22,087 nucleotides of DNA from a bacterium (lineage in GTDB: Bacteria; Planctomycetota; B15-G4; JADJEK01). How positions within the stretch are numbered: position 1 is the stretch's first letter; each line of letters begins with the position of its first letter. This document shows, one piece after another, positions 14,617 to 22,087 of this stretch. The notes under the pieces were generated by a model. The model ran no database searches. It was given only the letters and a program-made list of their open reading frames with translations, and had not been told where the DNA came from. The position numbers and the translations under genes are program-made. The stretch is from positions 1 through 22,087 of the forward strand of contig JAUIEL010000028.1 of NCBI GenBank assembly GCA_030428825.1. The letters are read 5' to 3'.

Positions 14617-17181
14617 CTACTTCACGACCAGCTCGATCGCGTTCGACGCGCGCGCGACGCCGGTCCCGGCCTCCAGCGTGACGAACGCGAAGTCGAGCGG
14701 CAGCGGCGCCCCGAGCGCGACGCCGGCCGGGAGGACGAGCTTCGCCGTCCCCCGCCCGTCCCCGTCGAGCGCTCCGACGAACCCCTGGAACACGCCGCCG
14801 CCGTGCAGCGAGAGCGGCCAGAGGATCGGATCCGGGTTGAGCGGCAGCCGGTCCGCGCCGAGGTCGACGCCGGGCCAGCGGCCGAGCGTGCCGGCGAGGA
14901 CCAGGTACGGCGCGCCGGAGGACGCCGGCGCGTCGAGGGTCAGCTCGACCGCCCCGCCGAGGCTCGGCGTCCCGCGCTTCCGGAACATCGCGTCGTTGAA
15001 GTAGACGAACAACGAGGCGACCGCGCCGTCGTACGCGTGGATCGAGACCGCCACGTCCGGCAGGCCGTCGCCGTCGAAGTCGCCGGGGCGCGAGTCGGTC
15101 ACCACGCAGCCGGTGACCGACGCGACGTCCTGGACGACCCCGCCGGCGCCGAACTGGCCGCCGCCCGTGTTCTCGACCAGGGCGATGGAACGCGGCCCGC
15201 CCGCCTCGAGGAAGAGCTGGACGTCGAGCGCGCCGTCGCCGTTCATGTCGACGAGGTGCAGGTCCCCCTTGGAGAACGGCCAGTCGGTCGACGTCGCGGT
15301 GTTCGTGAACGCGCCGGCGCCGTCGTTGCTCAGGATCTCGAACCCCTCGAGCGTCCCGACGACCACGTCCGCGTCGCCGTCGCCGTCGACGTCGCCGGTG
15401 TCGAGCTGGAGCCCCGCGCCCGCCGCCCCGACGTACGTCGGGGCCGCGAACGCGCCGCCGCCGAGCGCGCGCTGCATCCGCACGCTCCCGTCCGCCTTGC
15501 TGGCGTAGACGAGGTCGCCGAGGCCGTCGCCGTCGACGTCGGTCACCCGCACGTCGCCCGGCGGGCCGTGGAGCGTCAGCGCCACCTCGGAGAACGTGCC
15601 GTCCCCGTTCGAGAGGCCGACGACGGCGGCCGCCTCGTACTTCTGGGCCAGCACGAGGTCGTCCCGGCCGTCGCCGTCGACGTCGCCGACCGCGCCCTCG
15701 AAGCCGACCCACGGCACCGAGAACCCCGTCGGCGCGGCCGGCGTCAGCGCGCCGCCCGCGTTCCGGACGCCGGTCGCCCCGCCGGAGCCCCAGACCACGA
15801 GGTCGTCGACGCCGTTCCCGTCGAGGTCCGCCGCCGCGATGCGGGAGGCGCCGGCGGGGAGAGGCACCGGAGCGGGCGTCGCGAAGCCGCGCTCGCCGTC
15901 CGACACGTACGTCTCGATCGACTGGCTGACGAGGTTCAGCGCCGTCAGGTCGTCGAGCCCGTCGCCGTCGACGTCGACCACCGCGATCGGCCGGATGCCC
16001 GGGTTCGGCGTCGGGAGCGGGACGCCGCCGATCCGACCGTCCGGGCCGACCGGGATCACCTGCACGTCGCCGGTCAGGAGGACGGTCTCGCCCGGGATCG
16101 CCGCGTCGGTCCACCAGAGGTCCTCGGCGAGGATCGACGCGCCGCCGTCGTGCGTGAACCCGCCGGCGCCGTCGCCGCGCAGCACCGACAGCGCGCCCGC
16201 GCTCCCCGACCCGGTCCCGATCAGCAGGTCGACGTCGCCGTCGTCGTCGAGGTCGGCGTCGAGCAGGACGGTCGCGACCGCGAACCCGCCGAGGAACGGG
16301 ACGCTCTTCGGCGCGCCGAACTGCGCCCCGCCGAGATTCTCGACCTGCACCAGCTCGGTGCCGGCGGCGGCGGAGATCGGCCGCGTGGTGACGACGTCGC
16401 GGTCCCCGTCCCCGTCGACGTCGGCGGCGAGGAACCCGAAGCAGCCGCTCGTGCCGAGGTCGACCGTCTGCGCCACCCCGCCCGCGCCGTCGTTGAACAG
16501 GACGCGGTGACCGGTCGCCCCCGCGCCGCGCACGACGAGGTCGTCGGCGCCGTTCTGGTCGACGTCGGTCAGGGACGCCTCGAACGGCTTCAGCCCGAGG
16601 TCGAACGGCACGACGGCGCCGGTGCCCAGGCGCACCACGGCGGTCGTCTCGTGTCCGTACGTCACGACGACGTCGTCGCGGCCGTCCCCGTCGAGGTTCC
16701 CGACGAGGACCGCGCCGAAGAGCCCCGGCAGCGGCACGTCGGGGAGCGGCGCGAAGCTCCCCTTCCCGTCGCCGCTCAGGATGCGGAGGACCCCCTGGCC
16801 CGGGTTCCCCACGATCGCCCCGACGAGGGCGAGGTCCTGGTGGCCGTCGGCGTCGAAGTCCCCCGCCGCGACGTCGGTGTTGAACGTGCCGAACCCGGCG
16901 AGCGCGTCGAGCTGCTTCCAGGTGAAGTCGCCGCCGAGGTTCTCGGCGTACCCGAGCCCGAGGGTCGCCATCGCCTGGACGACGTCGCCGTCCCCGTCCT
17001 CGTCGAAGTCGGCGAACGCCGCCGCGTGGGCGTGGATGCGGGTGATGCAGTCGGTCGTCTGGAGGACCCACGCCTTCGGGGCGGCGGCGAGGGAGAACGG
17101 GTCGTCCGCCCCTTCCGCCGGCGCCAGCGCGGCGGCGAGCGGGAGGAGGACGAGCGAGGAACGGAACAGGATGGAGCGCAT
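14617..17181 (-). CDS. Secreted FG-GAP/VCBS repeat protein (13 Ca-binding-type repeats) with shared C-terminal module
   Basis: 854 residues. The start ATG at 17181 has GGAGGT about 9 bases upstream and a signal peptide (MRSILFRSSLVLLPLAAALA, then APAEGADDP). Thirteen FG-GAP/VCBS-type units follow, each with a calcium-loop-like DxDxDGxxD motif, for example DFDEDGDGD, DFDADGHQD, NLDGDGRDD, DVDGDGDRD, DLDDDGDVD, DVDGDGLDD, DLDGNGVDD, DVDGDGDAD, DMNGDGALD and DFDGDGLPD. Such repeats usually close into seven-bladed beta propellers in surface or extracellular binding proteins, so 13 suggests nearly two propellers. The last ~127 residues (728-854) form a separate beta module: PYLVLAGTLGRWPGVDLG, LPLNPDP, ending ASNAIELVVK. 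No catalytic site was seen. Likely anchored to or released at the cell surface; ligand unknown. It is divergent from the Ser/Thr kinase across a 167-bp region. Confidence 0.9.
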   Translation of the reverse strand: MRSILFRSSLVLLPLAAALAPAEGADDPFSLAAAPKAWVLQTTDCITRIHAHAAAFADFDEDGDGDVVQAMATLGLGYAENLGGDFTWKQLDALAGFGTFNTDVAAGDFDADGHQDLALVGAIVGNPGQGVLRILSGDGKGSFAPLPDVPLPGLFGAVLVGNLDGDGRDDVVVTYGHETTAVVRLGTGAVVPFDLGLKPFEASLTDVDQNGADDLVVRGAGATGHRVLFNDGAGGVAQTVDLGTSGCFGFLAADVDGDGDRDVVTTRPISAAAGTELVQVENLGGAQFGAPKSVPFLGGFAVATVLLDADLDDDGDVDLLIGTGSGSAGALSVLRGDGAGGFTHDGGASILAEDLWWTDAAIPGETVLLTGDVQVIPVGPDGRIGGVPLPTPNPGIRPIAVVDVDGDGLDDLTALNLVSQSIETYVSDGERGFATPAPVPLPAGASRIAAADLDGNGVDDLVVWGSGGATGVRNAGGALTPAAPTGFSVPWVGFEGAVGDVDGDGRDDLVLAQKYEAAAVVGLSNGDGTFSEVALTLHGPPGDVRVTDVDGDGLGDLVYASKADGSVRMQRALGGGAFAAPTYVGAAGAGLQLDTGDVDGDGDADVVVGTLEGFEILSNDGAGAFTNTATSTDWPFSKGDLHLVDMNGDGALDVQLFLEAGGPRSIALVENTGGGQFGAGGVVQDVASVTGCVVTDSRPGDFDGDGLPDVAVSIHAYDGAVASLFVYFNDAMFRKRGTPSLGGAVELTLDAPASSGAPYLVLAGTLGRWPGVDLGADRLPLNPDPILWPLSLHGGGVFQGFVGALDGDGRGTAKLVLPAGVALGAPLPLDFAFVTLEAGTGVARASNAIELVVK

Positions 17182-17255
17182 GCGGGTTTCACCTCCGTCT
17201 GCGGGGGCATTGTCTCGGATTCGAGCCGCTTGGAAAGAACGGAGACGGCGGAGGG

Positions 17256-17273
17256 GCGTGACATCGGTCACGC
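17256..17273. promoter_or_regulatory. Perfect CRP/FNR-like palindrome between the FG-GAP and kinase genes
   Basis: GCGTGAC (17256-17262), ATCG, GTCACGC (17267-17273) is an exact inverted repeat. It contains GTGA-N6-TCAC, the core of sites bound by CRP/FNR-family regulators. It sits almost centrally in the 167-bp divergent gap: 74 bases from the FG-GAP start codon and 75 from the kinase start codon. That placement fits an operator controlling both genes. Which protein binds it is unknown, and a hairpin role in either leader RNA is the alternative. Confidence 0.5.
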
Positions 17274-17348
17274 TCCGGCCGGGGCTCCGTTCTTCCTCCC
17301 GGGGCCCTCTCCCCGCCCCCGCCCCCTCCCCGCCCGGGCCGCACGACC

Positions 17349-19577
17349 ATGAACGACGCCGATTCCAGCTCGCTCGAGGACCTGGTCGCGGAGTACGTCG
17401 ACGCCCGCCTCCTGGGGGAGGAGGTGTCGCTCGACGCGATCTGCGCCCGCCGGCCCGACCTCGCCGAGGCGCTCCGGAAGCGGGTCGAGACGTTCGATCG
17501 CCTCGGGGAGTTCGTCGCCGCGCCGAACGCGGGGCTCCGGCCCGGCGACGTGGTCGACGACTTCCGGATCGAGGAGACCCTCGGATCGGGCGGCATGGGA
17601 ACGGTCCATCGGGCGACGCAGCTCTCGCTCGGGCGGACCGTCGCGCTGAAGGTCGGCCGCGACCGCTCCACGCCGGACCCCCGCCTCGTCCGCGAGGCGC
17701 GCGCCGTCGCCCGCCTCCGCCACCCGAACGTCGTCTCCCTCCTCGAGCTCGTCACGCTCGCGGGTCGTCCGGCGTTGGTGATGGAGTACGTCGACGGCGA
17801 GTCGCTGGCGGAGCGGATCGCGCGGGGCGGGGTCGACCCGATCGTCGACGTCCTCGTCGCCGGGGCCCGCCTCGCCGACGCGCTGGCGCTCGCCCACCGG
17901 CGCGGCATCGTTCACCGGGACGTCAAGCCGGCGAACGTCCTCGTCGGGCGGGACGGCGCCGCCTGGCTCGCCGACTTCGGGCTGGCCTGGATCTCCGGCG
18001 ACGAGCGGCTCACCCTCTCGGGCTCCGAGCTCGGCACGCCGGCGTACATGAGCCCGGAGCAGGTCGACGGTCGACCGCTCGGACCGCAGACCGACGTCTG
18101 GTCGCTCGGCGTGACGCTCTACGAGTGGCTGACCGGACGGCGGCCGTTCGAGGCGGAACACCGCTCGACGCTGTACGGCCGAATCCTCGGCGACGCGCCG
18201 GCGTCCCCGCGAAGGCACCGCCGGGACCTGCCGCGCGACGTCGAGCGGATCGTGGAACGCTGCCTCGAGAAACGCCCGGAGGACCGCTACCCGGACGCTC
18301 GTTCGCTCGCCCTCGACCTCGACGCGGCGGCGCGCGGGGCGCCGATCGCCGGCGGCGGAGGTCGCGTGCGGCGGGGCGTGTTCCGCGCGCTCCGCCGGCG
18401 GCGCGGGCTCGTCGCGGCGTCGGCGGTGATCGTGCTGCTGGCGCTCGCGTTCGAGCGGTCCCGGCGGAGCGGCGCCGAAGCCCGCGTCGACCGTCTCGCC
18501 GCCGAGGCCGAGCTCCTGCTCGAGCGAGCGAGATTCGACGAGGCGGCGGCGCGGGTCGACGAGGCGCTCGCCGACGGCGGCGGCGAGTCGCCGGGCCGGC
18601 TCCGCTTCCTGCGCGGCGAGGCGCGGCTCCGGAGCGTCGCCTCCGACCACACGCCGATGGAGCCCTCGCTCGTCGCCGACGTCCTCGCCGACTACGACGC
18701 GGCGCTCGCGGAGGGCGTCGACACCGCCGCCGTCCGCTCCGCGCGCGCGTTCCTGCTCGCGTTCCTCGGGCGGCCGGAGGAGGCGGCGGAGGAGATCCGT
18801 CGCGGGAGGGAACGTCCGATCGAGACGGCGGCCGACGCGTACCACCGCGCGCGCGTCGAGGCGTACCTCGGCGAGGAGGGAGCGGCGCTCGAGCTGTACC
18901 GGGAGGCGGTCCGCCGCGATCCGCGCGCGCTCGTGCCGTACCTCCAGCTCGCCCACCTCTCGGTCAACGTCACCGGCACGGTGGAGGAGGCGCGGAACGC
19001 CCTCGACCAGTGCGCGCGCGTCCACCCCGACCACCCCGCGATCGAGACGATGCGCGCGCGCATCGAGGTGGCGGAGGGGGACGTCGACGCCGGGCTCGCG
19101 CGGCTCCGGAGGGTGCTCGAACGACGGCCGATCTCGCGGCGCGCGTTCGAGGCGCTGGCGACGGTCCTCCAGCAGCGGGGCGAGCTCGACGCGCTCGAGG
19201 AGTGCCACCGGCGATTCCTCCTCGAGCAACCGAACGACCCGCAGTGGACGTTCGGGCTGGCGGCGCTGTCGCTCCTGCGCGGCGACGCGGCGGGGGCCCG
19301 GGAGGAGATCGACGCGCTGCTCGAGGTCCATCCGGACCACACGATGCTGCTGGCGATGGACGCGGTCCTCCTCGTCCTCTCGGGCGACACGGGGGCGGCG
19401 ACCCGCCGGATCGAGGAGATCGCCGGCCGGCCCGGCTTCCCGGCCGCGCTCGGCGTCGTCGACGCCTACGTCGCGGCGCTCCCGCCGCCGGCCGAGCCCG
19501 CGCCGCGCGACGCGTTCCTCGAGCGGCTGGGCGAGCTCCGCGCCGCGGGGAGGGTCGTCGTCGACGCGCCGCCGTGA
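17349..19577 (+). CDS. Membrane-anchored Ser/Thr protein kinase with C-terminal TPR-like region
   Basis: 742 residues. A helical N-terminal segment (about 1-55, including LAEALRKRVETFDRLGEF) is followed by a complete Hanks-type kinase domain (about 72-335). Landmarks are the Gly loop GSGGMG (79-84), Lys101 in VALK, the catalytic loop HRDVKPAN (189-196, Asp191), DFG (209-211), GTPAYMSPEQ (229-238) and DVWSLGVTLYEWLTGRRPF. One TM helix (about 353-368, LVAASAVIVLLALAFE) follows an Arg-rich stop. The remaining ~370 residues are Ala/Glu/Leu/Arg-rich helical pairs of TPR type (for example AYLGEEGAALELYREAVRRDP), probably outside the cytoplasm. This is the Pkn/PknB-type layout abundant in Planctomycetes. 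All catalytic residues are present. Inputs and targets are unknown; the nearby sigma factor and the divergent FG-GAP gene are candidates by proximity only. No clear ribosome-binding site precedes the ATG. Confidence 0.93.
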   Translation: MNDADSSSLEDLVAEYVDARLLGEEVSLDAICARRPDLAEALRKRVETFDRLGEFVAAPNAGLRPGDVVDDFRIEETLGSGGMGTVHRATQLSLGRTVALKVGRDRSTPDPRLVREARAVARLRHPNVVSLLELVTLAGRPALVMEYVDGESLAERIARGGVDPIVDVLVAGARLADALALAHRRGIVHRDVKPANVLVGRDGAAWLADFGLAWISGDERLTLSGSELGTPAYMSPEQVDGRPLGPQTDVWSLGVTLYEWLTGRRPFEAEHRSTLYGRILGDAPASPRRHRRDLPRDVERIVERCLEKRPEDRYPDARSLALDLDAAARGAPIAGGGGRVRRGVFRALRRRRGLVAASAVIVLLALAFERSRRSGAEARVDRLAAEAELLLERARFDEAAARVDEALADGGGESPGRLRFLRGEARLRSVASDHTPMEPSLVADVLADYDAALAEGVDTAAVRSARAFLLAFLGRPEEAAEEIRRGRERPIETAADAYHRARVEAYLGEEGAALELYREAVRRDPRALVPYLQLAHLSVNVTGTVEEARNALDQCARVHPDHPAIETMRARIEVAEGDVDAGLARLRRVLERRPISRRAFEALATVLQQRGELDALEECHRRFLLEQPNDPQWTFGLAALSLLRGDAAGAREEIDALLEVHPDHTMLLAMDAVLLVLSGDTGAATRRIEEIAGRPGFPAALGVVDAYVAALPPPAEPAPRDAFLERLGELRAAGRVVVDAPP

Positions 19578-19611
19578 CGGCCGGAGCGCCCCTCGCCCCA
19601 CGACCGCGCGA

Positions 19612-19638
19612 GATTCCTCCGGAATCGACGTCACGTCG
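19612..19638. repeat. Adjacent inverted repeats between the kinase and the following gene
   Basis: GATTCC-TCC-GGAATC (19612-19626) is a 6-bp stem 34 bases past the kinase stop, a weak terminator candidate. Sharing its last base is CGACGT-C-ACGTCG (19626-19638), a 6-1-6 palindrome 53 bases upstream of the next start, an operator candidate. No T tract and no recognised promoter. Confidence 0.3.
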
Positions 19639-19691
19639 CCCGGCGGCTCCGTCTCCCGCCTCCCGAGTGGAGGTCCCCCGAGGAGAAGCCG

Positions 19692-22087
19692 ATGCGCCGC
19701 CCCGCCGTCCGTCTCGCCCTGACCGTCGTCCTGCTCGCGCCGCCGGCCGTCGCCGCGGACCCGTGGGGGTCGCTCCTCGGAGACGGCTGCCCGCACCCGG
19801 AGTCGGGGGTCCCGAGCGTGTCGCTCCGGAACCCCGCGTTCCTGGGGGACGACGGGTTCGGCGTCGAACTGAGCGGCGTGCCGGCCGGCGCGGACGCGTG
19901 GGTCCTCTTCTCCTGGAGCTCGGTCCAGTGGTCGGCGTGGCCCGGATGCGAGATGTTCGTCGACCCCTCGACCCTCCTCCTGCAGCCGATGGCCGGGACG
20001 GCGCCGGGACAGGCGGAGTGGAGCGCGCCGCTGCCGAACGCGCCGTTCCTGATCGGGGCGCCCGGGTTCGTCCAGGCCGCGGCGCTCGGCGACGCGATCG
20101 GCGTGTCGGCGGCCCTCTCGTTCACGATGGAACCGGCCGAGTGCCATTGGGGGTCGGTCGCGGTGGTGCAGGGGGCGGGCGAGTCGCTCCTCCCGTCGTA
20201 CGCGCTGACCGCCGGACCGGCCGCCGAGCCGTCCCTCCCCGCGCTGTCGTTCCTGCCGATCGCGTCCGCGGACTCCGGCGGGATGGACGATCGGCTCGAC
20301 GTCGCGGACGAGTCGCGCGTCGACCTCGTGACCGACGACCCGCTCGCGCCGCGGATCGAGCTGCGCGACGTCGGCACCCTCTACCGGTACCGCGAGACCG
20401 CGACGGGCCGGACCGGCCTCCTCGTCGTGTCGCGCCGCACGGCGCACATGCGACCGCTCGTCACGGCGGGGACGGGGTTCGGGGCGGAGATCGACCCGAC
20501 GGTCGCGGTCGCGCCGGACGGACGCCGCGTCGCCGCCGTGCGGTCCGACCTCCTCGGCCAGCGGGTGCTGGTGGCGGCGACCGACGGCGTGCCGCTCCCG
20601 GGCGCCGCCGGCGTGTCGGCCGACGTCACCCCCGCCGGCGCGGTCCAGGTCGATCCGCGCGCGGTCGCGTTCGCGGGCGACGCCGTCGTGTTCGTCGCGC
20701 GACCGCTCCTGCTCGGGGCGAGCGACGTCCTCCACGTCGCGCCCCGCGACGGGCAGACGACGGCGACCGCGGTGCCGCTCCCGCCGCTCGCGGACGGGTC
20801 CGTCGTCGACACGATCGACGCGCGGCTGCTGACGACCGACCGGGGGCTCGTCGTCTTCGCCGGCCGGAGCGCGAGCGCGTCCGACCTGTTCGCGTTCGAC
20901 ACGACGACCGGCGCGATCGCGAACGTCACGCAGCTCGGCGCGAACGCCGCGATCGACCCGCTCGACGCCGACCTCCCGTCCCCGCGCGCGGCGCTCTCGG
21001 CGAGCGGCGATCGGCTCGTCTTCACCGCGCTCGTGGGCGGGGTCCGGGAGGCGTTCGTGGCGTTCACCGCACACGGCGTCCCCGGCCCCCCGCGGGTCCA
21101 CCCCCTCTCGGGGAACGACCTCTTCGCCCCGACGTTCCGCGCGTTCTCCTCGCCGACGTTCGGCCCGCTCGGAACCGTCTTCCTGCGCGTCGGCGCCTCG
21201 AGCTCGAACGGCGACTTCTACCGGTTCCGGGTCGAGCCGAACGCGGGCGTCACCGAGGCGGTGAACGTCACGATCACCAGCGGCGAGATCCTCCCGCCGT
21301 ACACGATCCCGGGAGCGGTCTCCGACGGACGGACCTTCACCCTCGGGAGGAGCGGCGTGCTGTTCGTGCTCCGACCGCATCCGTTCCTCGCGCTCTCCGA
21401 CGTCGTCGCGATCGACCTGGTCTCCGGCGTCGTCACGTCGCTCACCGGGAGCGAGTTCGGCCCGAGCGGGGTGGGGTCGTTCTCGGAGCTCGGCGGCGAC
21501 ACGGTCCGCGTCGTCACCGCGGCCGGCGGCGTCGAGCAGCGGACCGTGCTCCGGCTGACGCCGCTCTTCGGTTCGGACGGCCTGTTCGCGCTCGACGCCG
21601 CCCGCCCGGAGCTCGGCCTGACCCCGCTCGCCACCCCCGCGTTCGGAGAGGAGGTCGCGGACGTGATCCTGCACCCCGACGGCCGCCGCGCGGCCTGGGT
21701 CCACGTCGCGGCCGGGGCGCCGTCCGTCCGCGTCTTCGAGTGGGAGAGCGGGGCCTCGTGGACCGCGGCGACCCTCGCCGGCGTCGTCTCGCGCGGCAGC
21801 CTCCGCTGGCTGCACGTCGGCTTCGACACGGTCGCCTACGCGCTCGGCACGAACGACCCCGTCCACCCGACCGACGCGATCGTCGAGCACCTCGCGCTCG
21901 AGACCGGCGCCCGGAAGGCGGTCACCACGACCGGCACGAACGTCTTCCTCGTCGGGACGACCGAGGAGGTGCTGGAGCTGCCGAAGGTGTTCACCGCCAA
22001 CGTCGACGAGACGACGTTCGGGGTCGGGCGGAAGAGCACGATGAACGTGTCGGTGAAGGTGCTGCAGGACGGGCCGTCGCCCCAGAC
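19692..22087 (+). CDS. Secreted beta-propeller-like protein with N-terminal shared module (3' truncated)
   Basis: Open from ATG 19692 to the window edge: 798 codons plus two bases, no stop. GAGGAG about 7 bases upstream and a signal peptide (MRRPAVRLALTVVLLAPPA, cleavage near Ala22) define the start. Residues about 31-146 (DGCPHPESGVPSVSL, PGCEMFVDPSTLL, FVQAAALGD) resemble the beta module placed C-terminally in the exported proteins at 6886-7908 and 14617-17181. The rest is beta-rich with repeated strand-turn units such as DPTVAVAPDGRRVAAVRSD, PRAALSASGDRLVFTALV and DVILHPDGRRAAWVHV. These resemble TolB/PD40/WD40-like propeller blades. Ser/Thr/Val-rich composition and few Cys fit an exported protein. 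No enzymatic motif was recognised in the visible part. The frame has the same strong third-position GC as its neighbours. Confidence 0.82.
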   Translation, partial: MRRPAVRLALTVVLLAPPAVAADPWGSLLGDGCPHPESGVPSVSLRNPAFLGDDGFGVELSGVPAGADAWVLFSWSSVQWSAWPGCEMFVDPSTLLLQPMAGTAPGQAEWSAPLPNAPFLIGAPGFVQAAALGDAIGVSAALSFTMEPAECHWGSVAVVQGAGESLLPSYALTAGPAAEPSLPALSFLPIASADSGGMDDRLDVADESRVDLVTDDPLAPRIELRDVGTLYRYRETATGRTGLLVVSRRTAHMRPLVTAGTGFGAEIDPTVAVAPDGRRVAAVRSDLLGQRVLVAATDGVPLPGAAGVSADVTPAGAVQVDPRAVAFAGDAVVFVARPLLLGASDVLHVAPRDGQTTATAVPLPPLADGSVVDTIDARLLTTDRGLVVFAGRSASASDLFAFDTTTGAIANVTQLGANAAIDPLDADLPSPRAALSASGDRLVFTALVGGVREAFVAFTAHGVPGPPRVHPLSGNDLFAPTFRAFSSPTFGPLGTVFLRVGASSSNGDFYRFRVEPNAGVTEAVNVTITSGEILPPYTIPGAVSDGRTFTLGRSGVLFVLRPHPFLALSDVVAIDLVSGVVTSLTGSEFGPSGVGSFSELGGDTVRVVTAAGGVEQRTVLRLTPLFGSDGLFALDAARPELGLTPLATPAFGEEVADVILHPDGRRAAWVHVAAGAPSVRVFEWESGASWTAATLAGVVSRGSLRWLHVGFDTVAYALGTNDPVHPTDAIVEHLALETGARKAVTTTGTNVFLVGTTEEVLELPKVFTANVDETTFGVGRKSTMNVSVKVLQDGPSPQ

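Noticed and set aside
17237..17259. ECF-like promoter (GAAC, 16 bases, CGT) before the kinase gene, possibly read by the neighbouring sigma factor.
   Set aside because: The -35 part lacks the GG of the usual GGAAC, the motif is short and expected often in such GC-rich DNA, and the -10 part lies inside the palindrome.
17182..17271. Earlier start for the FG-GAP protein.
   Set aside because: It would read through the palindrome and the ribosome site; GGAGGT precedes the ATG at 17181 and a signal peptide follows.
17268..21890. A 1,540-codon open frame on the minus strand opposite the kinase and the next gene.
   Set aside because: Composition is Arg/Asp/Glu/Val-rich and repetitive without domains or signal; it mirrors the third-position GC bias of the real plus-strand genes, which have recognisable families and ribosome sites.
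1..22087. CRISPR arrays, tRNA genes, insertion sequences, toxin-antitoxin or defence genes.
   Set aside because: No regularly spaced repeats, cloverleaf-like sequence, transposase, integrase or defence-type domains were found in the gaps or frames inspected.

Overview
The window is very GC-rich DNA with an almost saturated third codon position. It reads as a chromosomal segment of a Planctomycetota-like bacterium. This assignment is an inference from gene content: secreted proteins sharing a beta-sandwich module of the kind common in planctomycete secretomes, a 13-repeat FG-GAP/VCBS protein, an ECF-type sigma factor close to a Pkn-type Ser/Thr kinase with TPRs, a CPXCG small zinc protein and rhomboid proteases. 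No tRNA, rRNA, CRISPR array, transposase or integrase was seen. Nothing indicates a mobile element.

Layout. (1) 1-3468, plus: the 3' two thirds of a CusA/CzcA-type RND efflux pump, translationally coupled through ATGA to a TolC-family outer-membrane lipoprotein. (2) 3501-7908, minus: a zinc-ribbon/rhomboid fusion, a secreted di-heme cytochrome c peroxidase with an extra C-terminal module, and a secreted protein with a related C-terminal module. (3) 8319-14608, plus: a four-fold PRC-barrel protein closed by a 14-bp-stem terminator, a CPXCG protein, a large GH2-like glycosidase, a second classical rhomboid and an ECF sigma factor. (4) 14617-17181, minus: a secreted FG-GAP/VCBS protein, tail-to-tail with the sigma gene. 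(5) 17349-22087, plus: the Ser/Thr kinase, divergent from the FG-GAP gene across a short region with a perfect CRP/FNR-like palindrome, then a secreted protein (open at the window edge) with the shared module at its N terminus and an apparent beta-propeller after it.

Taken together this is an envelope and secretome neighbourhood: export pump, periplasmic redox enzyme, surface or extracellular proteins, membrane proteases and two signalling genes. I did not find a clear-cut new defence or mobile system. The most interesting signals are the module shared by four otherwise unrelated exported proteins, the GH2 enzyme with Cys in place of the usual Asn before its acid/base Glu, the four-PRC-barrel protein, and the palindrome between the kinase and the FG-GAP gene. 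Very long open frames opposite the real genes are composition artefacts.
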